Part shown: piece by piece, positions 41,372 to 50,595 of the stretch
Layout of the letters: every line of letters begins with the position of its first letter
Numbering within the stretch: the first letter of the stretch is position 1
The notes under the pieces: generated by a model
What the model was told of the DNA's origin: nothing
What the model saw: only the letters and a program-made list of their open reading frames with translations
Databases searched by the model: none
Position numbers and translations under genes: made by a program
From: Marifrigoribacter sp047730175
GTDB taxonomy: Bacteria > Bacteroidota > Bacteroidia > Flavobacteriales > Flavobacteriaceae
Assembly: GCF_047730175.1 (NCBI RefSeq)
Contig: NZ_CP159833.1
Coordinates: 744,001 to 808,000, forward strand
DNA: 64,000 nucleotides
Direction of reading: 5' to 3'

Positions 41372-42145
41372 ATGGAAAAAATTTTCACACAGTTCTTGGA
41401 TCTTCCAAAGACAATCAACAGCAAACTTCCAATGAATAGTTTTAATGCAATGGTTGAAGACTCAGAACAAAATGTCGCAAAATGGGTAGGAACTTTCTAC
41501 ACCGTTTCTGCTCTTGTTATTTTAATCACCTCATTGTTATATGTACTATCTCCTATTTGGAGTGGTGGTATAGGTGAAGGAATTGGTATTGTAGGCAATG
41601 TCCTTGCAATACTTATCTGGGCTTATGCAGCGTTCCCTATTGCACAGGTCGTAAGATCCACAGGGGATAGTTTAGCTGAATCTAAAAGCGGAATAGTAGA
41701 TTTTGTATTTAGAGACCTGGCAGTTGCCAATATTAAATTGTTAGGCCATGTTGCGGCATTAGTTGCTTTATTCGGTGCGCTTTGCATGACAATAACTTGG
41801 GCTACTTCGCTTAACGTTTCCGGAGGCTTCATGACAGATTGGATTGCTAATATTGATTACGCATATGCGCTTCCAATGGCGGCTGTAACTGAATTAACAG
41901 ATCTTTTAAATCTTCAATTTATTGGTGGAATTTTTGCTGATTGGTCTGGTTGGGATCCCACTATGTCTGCTGGAGATCATTGGAGTGTTAGTGGTTTGTA
42001 TTCTGTATTATGGGAATATATAGGAGTATTAGCAATTCTAGCGAAATTATATGTTTCTTTAGCAATATATTATTTCTTCTATGAAATTATAAGCAGTTTA
42101 GTTAAATGGATAAAAAGTCCATATTTACCTTTTAGAACAAATTAA
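41372..42145 (+). CDS. Multi-pass membrane protein of unknown function
   Basis: 257 residues. About five hydrophobic helices (approximately 38-62, 68-92, 113-137, 145-165, 212-240) after an amphipathic N-terminus. The segment G-I-V-D-F-V-F-R-D-L-A-V-A-N-I-K-L-L-G is notable; a Trp/Gly/Asp-rich loop (G-I-F-A-D-W-S-G-W-D-P-T-M-S-A-G-D-H-W) lies between the last helices. Not recognised. It stands alone between the mutS remnant and mutS, with its own terminator, so it may be either resident or part of the island. Confidence 0.75.
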   Translation: MEKIFTQFLDLPKTINSKLPMNSFNAMVEDSEQNVAKWVGTFYTVSALVILITSLLYVLSPIWSGGIGEGIGIVGNVLAILIWAYAAFPIAQVVRSTGDSLAESKSGIVDFVFRDLAVANIKLLGHVAALVALFGALCMTITWATSLNVSGGFMTDWIANIDYAYALPMAAVTELTDLLNLQFIGGIFADWSGWDPTMSAGDHWSVSGLYSVLWEYIGVLAILAKLYVSLAIYYFFYEIISSLVKWIKSPYLPFRTN

Positions 42146-42173
42146 TATAATAAAAATATATTAATTGATTTTA

Positions 42174-42197
42174 GGCGCGATTTTAATAAATCGCGCC
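42174..42197 (+). terminator. Intrinsic terminator after the membrane-protein gene
   Basis: GGCGCGATTT-TAAT-AAATCGCGCC, a 10-bp stem with seven following Ts on the plus strand; converging mutS may also use it from the other side. Confidence 0.88.
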
Positions 42198-42236
42198 TTT
42201 TTTTATCTTATTATTATTTAAGTTATAAACAATAAT

Positions 42237-44852
42237 TTACTTCTTAAACTTAACAGAAGTCTTCTTTACCAACATTCGTTTAATTTCATTCAGCTTCATT
42301 AATGCTTCCACAGGAGTTAGAGTATCAATATCGATTTCTAATATTTCTTCTCTTAAGTTTTCTAATAAAGGGTCGTCTAGTTTAAAAAAGCTGAGCTGCA
42401 TTTCCTCTTCTGACAAGGCTTTCATCTTATCGGTAAGCTCTTCAGAAGAATGGGATTTTTCAAGGCGCTTTAATATTTTCTCTGCTCGTTGTATAACTTG
42501 CTTAGGCATCCCAGCCATTTTTGCTACATGGATTCCAAAGCTATGGGCAGAGCCACCTGGCACTAATTTCCGAAGAAAAAGTACATTATCTTTTAATTCT
42601 TTTACCGAAACATTGTAGTTTTTAATACGATCAAACGTTTCGGTCATTTCATTTAATTCGTGGTAATGCGTAGCAAATAATGTTTTAGCCTGCGATGGAT
42701 GTTCATGTAAATATTCACTAATTGCCCATGCAATTGAAATTCCATCATAGGTGCTGGTGCCTCTTCCTATTTCATCTAATAAGACTAAACTTCGATCTGA
42801 TATATTATTTAATATACTCGCTGCTTCATTCATTTCGACCATAAAAGTAGACTCACCCATCGAAATGTTATCACTGGCTCCTACCCTAGTAAATATTTTA
42901 TCTACCACTCCTAAACGAGCTTCTTTTGCAGGCACAAAACTTCCGATTTGTGCTAACAAAACAATCAAGGCTGTCTGTCGTAAAATGGCTGATTTACCAC
43001 TCATATTTGGGCCCGTAATCATAATAATTTGTTGCATCTCTCTGTCCAGAAATACATCGTTTGGAATAAACGGTTGATCGGGCGGTAATTGCTTTTCAAT
43101 CACGGGATGCCTTCCTTCTTTAATATCTAAATCGAAAGAATCATCTAGTAAGGGGCGTGAATAATTGGAAGACTTTGCAAGAGTAGCAAAGGAACACAAA
43201 CAATCTAATTGTGCTATTAAACTTCCGTTTTGCTGTACGACTCCAATAAATTGAAGCATCCAATCAATTAATTTCGAAAATAGTTCCTGCTCAAGTGCAG
43301 CAATCTTTTCTTCAGCTCCAAATATTTTAGCCTCGTATTCTTTTAATTCTTCTGTAATATATCGCTCAGCATTTACTAGGGTTTGCTTTCGAATCCAATC
43401 CTCAGGAACTTTATCCTTATGTAAATTTCTAACTTCTATATAATATCCAAATACATTATTCGATGCAATTTTTAAAGATGTGATCCCTGTTCGTTCAATT
43501 TCTCTCGCCAACATGGTATCTAAATATTCCTTTCCTCCGGAAGAAATAGCTCTAAGTTCATCTAAGGTTTCAGAAAAACCTTCCGCTATTGCATTTCCTT
43601 TTAAAACACTAACTGGGGCTTCTTCATTTAAAGTTTCTTTAATTTTTTCTCTTAATATCTCACACGCTTGAAGTTGTTCTCCAATAATTTTTACAGATTC
43701 ATTTTTTGAAGCAATAGCTTGCGCTTTAATAGGAATAATAGCCTCTAGAGAATTTTTAAGATGAATTACTTCTCTCGGACTTACTTTACCAGTAGCAACC
43801 TTTGAGATGAGTCGTTCTAAATCGCCAATTTTTTTAATTTGTGCTTTAACTTTATCTAAAAGAGTTTCATTTTTCAAGAAATAACTCACTACTTCATGAC
43901 GACTAATAATTTTATCTTTATTCTTTAATGGTAATGCAACCCATCGTTTCAACAATCTTCCACCCATAGGTGAAATTGTTTCGTCAATAACATCTAATAA
44001 AGTCACTGCATTTTGAGAATTACTATGGTATAATTCCAGATTACCCATGGTAAATCGGTCCATCCAAACATATTCATCTTCAGCAATGCGAGAGATCTTT
44101 GCAATATGCTGTAATTTACTATGTCGTGTTTCACTTAAATAATGTAACGATGCACCTGCAGCAATAATTCCTTCTTCTAGATGTTCAATTCCAAAACCTT
44201 TAAGTGATGTGGTATTAAATTGATTGTTTAAAGTTTCAATGGAATAATCTTTCTGAAACACCCAATCTTCTAGATGAAATACTTGAAAACGATCTCCAAA
44301 ATTTTCTGAAAAAAGTGCTCTTTTCTGTTTAGAAAATAATACTTCTGAAGGGTTAAAGTTTTGAAGTAACTTATCTATATATTCTGAATTTCCTTGTGAA
44401 GTTAAAAACTCCCCTGTTGAAATGTCTAAAAATGAAACTCCTATTTGTTTTTTTCCGAAGTGAATTGCAGCTAAAAAATTATTAGACTTCGATTGAAGAA
44501 TATCATCGTTTAGTGCTACTCCTGGAGTTATTAATTCTGTAACTCCTCTTTTTACTATATTTTTTGTTTGTTTTGGATCTTCAAGTTGATCACAGATTGC
44601 AACTCTACACCCTGCCATTACTAATTTTGGTAAATAGGTATTCACAGAATGATGAGGAAATCCTGCTAACTCAATTTTATCGCCTCCATTGTTACGAGCA
44701 GTTAAGGTGATGTTTAAAATTTTAGCTGCTCGAATGGCATCTTCCCCAAAGGTTTCATAAAAATCACCCACTCTAAATAATAATAATGCATCAGGATATT
44801 TAACCTTGATGGCATTATATTGTTTCATTAAAGGGGTAACTTTTTTAGTCAT
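42237..44852 (-). CDS. mutS: DNA mismatch repair protein MutS
   Basis: 871 residues. Mismatch-recognition motif F-R-V-G-D-F-Y-E-T-F near residue 26 (Phe-x-Glu), connector and core domains, and the ATPase with Walker A G-P-N-M-S-G-K-S (614-621), Walker B L-V-L-L-D-E-I-G-R-G-T-S, and F-A-T-H-Y-H-E-L; C-terminal helix-turn-helix dimer region present. It recognises replication mismatches and recruits MutL. The stop lies opposite a terminator; a diverged duplicate of its last 45 codons lies 1.4 kb downstream. Confidence 0.97.
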   Translation of the reverse strand: MTKKVTPLMKQYNAIKVKYPDALLLFRVGDFYETFGEDAIRAAKILNITLTARNNGGDKIELAGFPHHSVNTYLPKLVMAGCRVAICDQLEDPKQTKNIVKRGVTELITPGVALNDDILQSKSNNFLAAIHFGKKQIGVSFLDISTGEFLTSQGNSEYIDKLLQNFNPSEVLFSKQKRALFSENFGDRFQVFHLEDWVFQKDYSIETLNNQFNTTSLKGFGIEHLEEGIIAAGASLHYLSETRHSKLQHIAKISRIAEDEYVWMDRFTMGNLELYHSNSQNAVTLLDVIDETISPMGGRLLKRWVALPLKNKDKIISRHEVVSYFLKNETLLDKVKAQIKKIGDLERLISKVATGKVSPREVIHLKNSLEAIIPIKAQAIASKNESVKIIGEQLQACEILREKIKETLNEEAPVSVLKGNAIAEGFSETLDELRAISSGGKEYLDTMLAREIERTGITSLKIASNNVFGYYIEVRNLHKDKVPEDWIRKQTLVNAERYITEELKEYEAKIFGAEEKIAALEQELFSKLIDWMLQFIGVVQQNGSLIAQLDCLCSFATLAKSSNYSRPLLDDSFDLDIKEGRHPVIEKQLPPDQPFIPNDVFLDREMQQIIMITGPNMSGKSAILRQTALIVLLAQIGSFVPAKEARLGVVDKIFTRVGASDNISMGESTFMVEMNEAASILNNISDRSLVLLDEIGRGTSTYDGISIAWAISEYLHEHPSQAKTLFATHYHELNEMTETFDRIKNYNVSVKELKDNVLFLRKLVPGGSAHSFGIHVAKMAGMPKQVIQRAEKILKRLEKSHSSEELTDKMKALSEEEMQLSFFKLDDPLLENLREEILEIDIDTLTPVEALMKLNEIKRMLVKKTSVKFKK

Positions 44853-44958
44853 ATTTTCAATAAAAATGAATAGCTAATTTAAATATAATAGACTGTTTTT
44901 TAAAGCGCATATCTATGAAGTTTTAGAAAGTTTTTCACATTTAAAAAAATACATCAAC

Positions 44959-44966
44959 TATCTTTG
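44959..44966 (+). promoter_or_regulatory. Bacteroidota -7 promoter element of the TrmH-type gene
   Basis: TATCTTTG, an exact TAnnTTTG match. Because it covers a possible upstream TTG start at 44964, that start cannot be on the transcript, which supports translation from 44991. Confidence 0.65.
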
Positions 44967-44990
44967 TATTTCTATAAGAAATATATCGTT

Positions 44991-45527
44991 TTGAAAAGAA
45001 AATTAAAAAATAACGAGCTGAATAGAATTTCAATTCCTGAATTTAAAGAAGCGAATAAGACGCCTCTAATCATTGTGTTGGACAATATTAGAAGTTTAAA
45101 TAATATCGGTTCCGTATTTAGAACAGCCGATTCATTTTTAATTCAAAAAATTTATCTCTGCGGAATTACAGCTACACCTCCTCATAGAGATATTAATAAA
45201 ACAGCGCTGGGCGCCACCGACAGTGTTTCTTGGGAATATGTTGAAAACACCATAGATCTTGTAAATAAACTAAAAGAAGAACAGGTGAAAATTCTTTCCA
45301 TCGAACAAGCTGAACAATCTATTTCATTAAATAAATTTACCCCTTCAACAAATGAAACTTATGCGATTATTTTTGGAAATGAAGTAAAAGGCGTTTCTCA
45401 AGAAGTAGTTTCTAAAAGCGATGAAGTGATTGAAATTCCACAATTTGGGACCAAACATTCCTTAAATATTTCAGTAAGTGCAGGTGTGGTCATCTGGGAT
45501 TTATTTGTGAAAATGAATCAGAACTAA
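44991..45527 (+). CDS. TrmH/SpoU-family RNA 2'-O-methyltransferase
   Basis: 178 residues from the TTG at 44991; the family N-terminus (L-K-N-N-E-L-N-R) starts just after it and no ATG is available. SPOUT motifs: motif 1 L-D-N-I-R-S-L-N-N-I-G-S-V-F-R-T-A-D, motif 2 I-I-F-G-N-E-V-K-G-V, and motif 3 I-P-Q-F-G-T-K-H-S-L-N-I-S-V-S-A-G, forming the trefoil-knot SAM site. It modifies rRNA or tRNA; the exact nucleotide is not deducible. Stops overlap the converging DinB gene by 4 bp. Confidence 0.9.
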   Translation: MKRKLKNNELNRISIPEFKEANKTPLIIVLDNIRSLNNIGSVFRTADSFLIQKIYLCGITATPPHRDINKTALGATDSVSWEYVENTIDLVNKLKEEQVKILSIEQAEQSISLNKFTPSTNETYAIIFGNEVKGVSQEVVSKSDEVIEIPQFGTKHSLNISVSAGVVIWDLFVKMNQN

Positions 45528-46018
45528 TACGCTTTGCTTCTAAGAAATATTAAAAACTTTTCGATTTGTCTTCTATGCCTTAACACATGAACAATAGCAT
45601 GTTCTAATAATTGCTCGACATCATATTTTTGACCCCAACGTACTGCTATTTTTCTTTCATTCTTATATTCTTCAAGTTGTAGGCTTGAATAATCTTCAAG
45701 TAATTGAGCATTGTATTGAAACATCTCATTTAAAGCCAGATGATACTCTTCAATAGAGTTTAATAATACACCTTCTTTAAATTCTATACCCTCTCCAATA
45801 CTTCTTCGTATTTCCACAACATACCCATACCCCGCTCTCACTACATGAGTTAATACCGTTTGAATAGATTTACAATCTGGATCTTTGGTTGATGCATCTG
45901 CTAATGCTAGTAATTCTTCAGAAGTAACCTCAACAATTAATTGTTGAAGTTCAATTACAGTCTTTTCATATTCGTCTATAAGGGCTCCAAATGCACCATT
46001 ATCTCTATACATTTTCAT
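45524..46018 (-). CDS. DinB-family four-helix protein
   Basis: 164 residues predicted to fold as the DinB/YfiT four-helix bundle: a His in T-V-L-T-H-V-V-R (about residue 58) and a C-terminal L-L-E-H-A-I-V-H-V-L-R-H-R-R-Q pair supply the usual metal-binding triad. Function in flavobacteria unknown; family members act as metal-dependent thiol-S-transferases or hydrolases. Follows the HPPK-dNK gene by 6 bp, same strand. Confidence 0.85.
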   Translation of the reverse strand: MKMYRDNGAFGALIDEYEKTVIELQQLIVEVTSEELLALADASTKDPDCKSIQTVLTHVVRAGYGYVVEIRRSIGEGIEFKEGVLLNSIEEYHLALNEMFQYNAQLLEDYSSLQLEEYKNERKIAVRWGQKYDVEQLLEHAIVHVLRHRRQIEKFLIFLRSKAY

Positions 46019-46024
46019 CTTTAT

Positions 46025-47152
46025 TTAATTTAAAATCTCTTTTAGTAGTTCAAGATAATCTTCACGATTTTCAATAAAGTCTTTATTAGATATGTCAATG
46101 ATTTTTATGGAATCGTCATGTTGATTTTTTATAAACTCTAAATATCCTTCATTAATTTTTTGTAAGTAAGAACTATTAATTCCTTGTTCAAAAACACGCC
46201 CTCGTTTTTTAATATTTGCTAATAAACGCTCTGTATTCTGATATAAATAAACATACACATCGGGTTTTGGAAGCTCTTTATGCATTAAATGAAATAGTTT
46301 TTTATACAATGAAAACTCTTCATCCTGCAGGGTAATTTTTGCAAAAATCAATGATTTATATGCATCATAATCTGCAATTACTATATCATTAAACAAGTCG
46401 TGTTGCTTAATATCTTCTAATAATTGTTGGTAACGATCTGCCAAGAAAGACATTTCAAGTGGAAATGCAAATCGAGATGCGTCTTCATAAAATTTAGGTA
46501 AAAACGGATTCTCTTTAAAACGTTCTAAAATTAATTTTGCATTCAAATCGGATGCCATTTTAGTAGCTAAACTAGTTTTTCCTGCTCCTATATTTCCTTC
46601 AATTGCTAAATACCTAAACTTTGAAATGTCAAAATCTTTAATTGGATTTCTTAGCCATTTCGATTGCTTCTCTAACACACTTTCATCTTTTGTATTCGAA
46701 AGTAATTCAGAAACCTTCAATTTCATTTTAGGATGAACAAAATCTGAATGAATATCAACCAAAGGTTGCAATACAAATTTTCTATTCTGAATTTCAGGAT
46801 GTGGAACCTTTAATGTTTTTGAGTCTATACATTCATTATCAAAAAACAATATATCTATATCAATTAGTCTTGAAGTAAACGTTGAAGATTCTAATCGTTT
46901 TCTTCCCATTTTTTTTTCAATAGCAAGAAGTTTTTTGAGCGATTTCTTTGCTGAAATATGACATTCGACAAGTAACACACAATTTAAAAATTCATCTCCT
47001 TCAAAGCCTAATGCTGGTGTTTTATATACAGGTGAAATTTTAGCAATCGAACCTATCTGATTAAATATCTCATTAACGGCTGTCTGGATATTCTCAAATT
47101 TATTTCCTAAATTGCTTCCTAAGGAAAGATATATTTTATGAGGTGTTTTGAT
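46025..47152 (-). CDS. folK: Fused HPPK (folK)-deoxynucleoside kinase, without a canonical start codon
   Basis: The N-terminal HPPK domain (I-Y-L-S-L-G-S-N-L-G-N-K, then P-V-Y-K-T-P-A, F-x-N-C-V, and R-x-I-D-I-D-I-L-F) makes the pterin precursor of folate; from about residue 180 a dNK domain follows (E-G-N-I-G-A-G-K-T P-loop, D-Y-D-A-Y, K-K-R-G-R). The fusion is known from marine Bacteroidota. The first ATG/GTG/TTG in frame is the GTG at 46978, which would cut off the first half of HPPK. Open frame homologous to HPPK continues up to 47150 where the family Met (M-K-T-P-H) is ATC. I therefore start at 47152 (375 residues); start codon ATC or another ATH, or a point mutation. Confidence 0.85.
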   Translation of the reverse strand: MKTPHKIYLSLGSNLGNKFENIQTAVNEIFNQIGSIAKISPVYKTPALGFEGDEFLNCVLLVECHISAKKSLKKLLAIEKKMGRKRLESSTFTSRLIDIDILFFDNECIDSKTLKVPHPEIQNRKFVLQPLVDIHSDFVHPKMKLKVSELLSNTKDESVLEKQSKWLRNPIKDFDISKFRYLAIEGNIGAGKTSLATKMASDLNAKLILERFKENPFLPKFYEDASRFAFPLEMSFLADRYQQLLEDIKQHDLFNDIVIADYDAYKSLIFAKITLQDEEFSLYKKLFHLMHKELPKPDVYVYLYQNTERLLANIKKRGRVFEQGINSSYLQKINEGYLEFIKNQHDDSIKIIDISNKDFIENREDYLELLKEILN

Positions 47153-47387
47153 AAAAGTGTATTTTACTGGAAGAACGAAAATAAGTAAAACTATTAGTTT
47201 TATGCCAAATGAAATTTAAAATGATTGATAATAAATTTGAATTATATGTTCTTTAGGTAAAAGAAAAAATATAAGCATAGCCTTAGCTATAGTTGTATTT
47301 TATATTGAAATATAAAGGAAATAGAAACGAATTTAATCGATTATCTTGAAGTCTATTTGGTATTATCTTTAAAAAATCAAAAATACT

Positions 47388-48083
47388 GTGTCAAAATCCA
47401 CTCTAAAAGATAAACTTACTGCGCAACGAATTTATTTAATTCTGGGAGCTCTATTTATAGCTTCTTTAGTGGTCTCTAATTTAATATTTCAGAAATTCTT
47501 TTATTGGGATTTCTTCGGAATTTACACCTTCGAAATTTCAGTTGGTATTCTTCCTTACCCTATCACTTTTTTAATTACAGATATTATAAGTGAAATATAT
47601 GGAAAACGGAAAGCCAATCAAGTAGTAACCGCTGGAATATTTGCTTCTTTTTTTTCGATGCTAATCGTTTATGTTGCAGGTGCTGTACCTGCTACTGATT
47701 GGAGTCCAATAAACAACAATTTGTTTGACCAAGTTTTTGGAGCTACCGCTATTGCAGTTTTAGCTTCAATGATGGCATATTTATTAGCACAGTATATAGA
47801 CATACGGATTTTTCATTTTTGGAAGCGACTAACCAAAGGAAAACATTTGTGGTTACGAAATAATTTTTCAACTTTTTTCTCTCAATTTGTAGATACTTTT
47901 ACCGTACTATTTCTACTCTGTAGTTTTGGAAAAATTGATTGGGATTTATTTGCAGCTTTATTAGTAAGTGGGTTCCTTTTTAAAGTATTAATCGCAGCAT
48001 TAGATACTCCATTTTTATATGCTGCGGTGTATTTTTTCAGAAAAAGATTCAACTTAAAAATAGGGGAAGAAATTGATTTTTAG
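47388..48083 (+). CDS. Queuosine precursor transporter (VUT family)
   Basis: 231 residues from a GTG start. Six hydrophobic helices; family signature L-V-V-S-N-L-I-F-Q-K near the first helix, P-Y-P-I-T-F-L-I-T-D-I-I-S-E-I-Y-G-K-R-K-A, and W-L-R-N-N-F-S-T-F-F-S-Q-F-V-D-T before the fifth. YhhQ-type proteins import queuine or preQ0/preQ1 for tRNA modification. Stands alone, converging with the DUF2797 gene with a 4-bp overlap. Confidence 0.92.
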   Translation: MSKSTLKDKLTAQRIYLILGALFIASLVVSNLIFQKFFYWDFFGIYTFEISVGILPYPITFLITDIISEIYGKRKANQVVTAGIFASFFSMLIVYVAGAVPATDWSPINNNLFDQVFGATAIAVLASMMAYLLAQYIDIRIFHFWKRLTKGKHLWLRNNFSTFFSQFVDTFTVLFLLCSFGKIDWDLFAALLVSGFLFKVLIAALDTPFLYAAVYFFRKRFNLKIGEEIDF

Positions 48084-48874
48084 TTTACCGTAATACGAAC
48101 CCTTATCCCTTCGTTACTGCGAACATTAAAAACGGTATTGTCTTCAAAAATTAAATACTGCCCTTTTATTCCTTTTAAAACTCCTTGATACTCTTGTGAT
48201 TTTACAATATTTAAACTTTTGGGTGTAGAAGGATATTGAATCACTGGAAACTCTATATGAGTTTCTTTGTTTGAATCAATATAATATTCCATGGCTTCTT
48301 CAGGAATAAATGATTTTAATTTTTCTTTCCACTCCACTAAACTTTCATTTTTAATCTCATTCTTGAGCATGGTCCGCCAATTGGTCTTATCACTTACATG
48401 TTCTTTTAAAGCCACTTCTGTAATACCTGCCAAGAAACGATTAGGAACCTCAACAACTTCTAATGCCTCATGTGCTCCTTGATCAATCCATCGTGTTGGG
48501 ACTTGTGTTTTTCTTGTTACACCAACTTTTACATTACCACTATTTGCTAAATAAACAATGTGAGGTTGAAGCTGTACCTTTTTTTCATAGTCTAAATCTC
48601 GATCTTCTTTATCTAAATGTGCTGTACTTAATTCGGGCCGCATAATCCAATCGGCAGCTTGTGGAATTTTATAAAAACAATCATAACAGAAACCTTGTCT
48701 AAAGATTTTCTTTTCTAATTTACAATTAAGACATTGGTAGCCTATGAAGCTAATTGAAACCTTTTTATTCAGTAACTGATTGATATTTAAGAATTCATTT
48801 TCAAAAACTAAGTAGTATTGAATGGGAGTTCCTATTTCAGTTTGCATTTTTGTTAATACACCTTCACTATTCAT
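48080..48874 (-). CDS. DUF2797 protein with Cys4 zinc-binding motif
   Basis: 264 residues from the ATG at 48874; an in-frame ATG at 48925 would overlap the divergent GH3 gene. A C-x2-C...C-x2-C pattern (C-L-N-C ... F-C-Y-D-C-F, about residues 63-90) is a probable zinc site; the central part has V-G-V-T-R-K-x-Q-V-P-T-R-W-I-D-Q-G-A, the family's GIY-YIG-like stretch (N-S-G-N-V-K-V-G-V-T). Function unknown. Divergent from the GH3-like gene with 44 bp between the starts. Confidence 0.85.
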   Translation of the reverse strand: MNSEGVLTKMQTEIGTPIQYYLVFENEFLNINQLLNKKVSISFIGYQCLNCKLEKKIFRQGFCYDCFYKIPQAADWIMRPELSTAHLDKEDRDLDYEKKVQLQPHIVYLANSGNVKVGVTRKTQVPTRWIDQGAHEALEVVEVPNRFLAGITEVALKEHVSDKTNWRTMLKNEIKNESLVEWKEKLKSFIPEEAMEYYIDSNKETHIEFPVIQYPSTPKSLNIVKSQEYQGVLKGIKGQYLIFEDNTVFNVRSNEGIRVRITVN

Positions 48875-48918
48875 ATAAAGAAAATCACTATTTTTATTCC
48901 ATAAAGATAAAACAAAAC

Positions 48919-50442
48919 ATGCCAATACCTATAGTAAACTCAATTGCATCTTGGTTTCTTAAAAAGAGGATTCATCAAATTGAATTGTTTTTAAAATATC
49001 CTATTGATGTTCAAGAGGAATTATTAAAATCTTTATTACAAATAGCTAAGAATACTGAGCTTGGCAAAAAATATGATTTCGATAGTATAAAAACATATCA
49101 AGAGTTTACAGAACGAATTCCTATAACGACCTACGAAGAAATTGAACCTTTAATAGAACGTTCAAGAAAAGGGGAAAATAATATTTTTTGGCCTACACCT
49201 ATAAAATGGTTTGCTAAATCCAGTGGTACAACTACGTCAAAAAGTAAATTTATTCCTGTTAGTAATGAATCATTAGAAGATTGTCATTATGCTGCTAGTA
49301 AAGATTTATTGTGCTTGTATTTAAATAATAATCCAGACTCTCAATTGTTTGTTGGTAAAAGTTTAAGGCTTGGTGGTAGTAAAGAATTATATGAAGAAAA
49401 CGGAACAGTCTTCGGAGACCTTTCAGCTATTTTGATAGACAATATGCCTTTCTGGGCTGAATATAGTAGCACACCAAGTAGTGAAATTTCTTTAATGCCA
49501 GATTGGGAAACAAAAATGCAGGCTATTGTTGATGAAACCATTCATGAAAATGTAACCAGTCTTTTAGGGGTTCCTTCTTGGGTATTAGTGTTGTTAAATC
49601 AAGTATTGGAATCTACAGGAAAAAATAATCTCTTAGAAATCTGGCCAAATCTTGAAGTGTATTTTCATGGAGGTGTAAGCTTTGACCCTTACTTTGAACA
49701 ATACAAAAAATTATTACCTAAGGAAAGTTTTAAGTATTATGAAATTTATAATGCTTCAGAAGGGTTTTTTGCTATTCAGGATAAAAACAACAGCAAGGAT
49801 CTTTTACTCATGTTAGATTATGGGATTTTTTATGAATTTATTCCAATGAGTTCATATCGTTCATCCGAAGAAAAAATAATTCCCTTAAGTGATGTAGAAC
49901 TTGGAGAAAATTACGCGATTGTAATTACTACTAATGCAGGACTTTGGAGGTATAAAATTGGCGACACCATTCGGTTTACCTCAACAAATCCTTATCGGAT
50001 TAGAGTAACTGGAAGAACGAAGCATCATATTAATGTATTTGGAGAAGAGTTAATTATTGAAAATGCTGAAAAAGCATTAGTTAAAGCAACCAAACTGACC
50101 AACTGCGAAATAATAGATTATACCGTTGCGCCTATTTTTATGGAAGGAAAAGAAAAAGGTGCTCACGAATGGATTATTGAATTTAAAGATCAACCGGATG
50201 ACTTAAATACATTTTCTATTCTGCTTGATAAATTTTTACAAGAAGCGAATAGTGATTATGAAGCTAAACGATTTAATAATATAACATTAAACTTCCCAAA
50301 AATAAATATAGCTAGGACTCATTTATTTTATGATTGGTTAAAATTAAACAATAAACTAGGCGGACAACACAAAGTACCGAGGCTTTCAAACACTAGAGAG
50401 TATCTAGATGAACTATTAAATCTTAATAAAAAAATTAATTAA
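48919..50442 (+). CDS. GH3-family acyl-adenylate-forming protein
   Basis: 507 residues from the ATG at 48919. ANL-superfamily GH3 signatures: S-S-G-T-T-T-S-K-S-K-F-I-P-V-S (ATP site, near residue 99), Y-x-A-S-E-G-F-F (about residue 284), N-A-G-L-W-R-Y-K-I-G-D and the hinge R-I-R-V-T-G-R-T-K-H. Plant GH3 enzymes join amino acids to jasmonate, auxin and similar acids; the bacterial counterpart's substrate is not known. In flavobacteria this gene commonly sits near DUF2797, as here. Confidence 0.92.
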   Translation: MPIPIVNSIASWFLKKRIHQIELFLKYPIDVQEELLKSLLQIAKNTELGKKYDFDSIKTYQEFTERIPITTYEEIEPLIERSRKGENNIFWPTPIKWFAKSSGTTTSKSKFIPVSNESLEDCHYAASKDLLCLYLNNNPDSQLFVGKSLRLGGSKELYEENGTVFGDLSAILIDNMPFWAEYSSTPSSEISLMPDWETKMQAIVDETIHENVTSLLGVPSWVLVLLNQVLESTGKNNLLEIWPNLEVYFHGGVSFDPYFEQYKKLLPKESFKYYEIYNASEGFFAIQDKNNSKDLLLMLDYGIFYEFIPMSSYRSSEEKIIPLSDVELGENYAIVITTNAGLWRYKIGDTIRFTSTNPYRIRVTGRTKHHINVFGEELIIENAEKALVKATKLTNCEIIDYTVAPIFMEGKEKGAHEWIIEFKDQPDDLNTFSILLDKFLQEANSDYEAKRFNNITLNFPKINIARTHLFYDWLKLNNKLGGQHKVPRLSNTREYLDELLNLNKKIN

Positions 50443-50543
50443 TTGTATTTCAGCGAGTTTAATTGTTCTTTTCCCTAACTCTATTTGCTTATCTAAATAT
50501 TGAAACAAGACCAAAAACCCATATGCTTCAAATACTAACAAAA

Positions 50544-50573
50544 AAGCCTCGAAGTTGAATAACTTTGAGGCTT
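50544..50573. terminator. Terminator between converging GH3 and clpX
   Basis: AAGCCTCGAAGTT-GAAT-AACTTTGAGGCTT hairpin. The minus-strand side has CTTTTTTG after the stem, so it mainly serves clpX; the plus-strand side has CTTTCTT. Confidence 0.8.
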
Positions 50574-50595
50574 TCTTATTTATTTAATAATCAAT

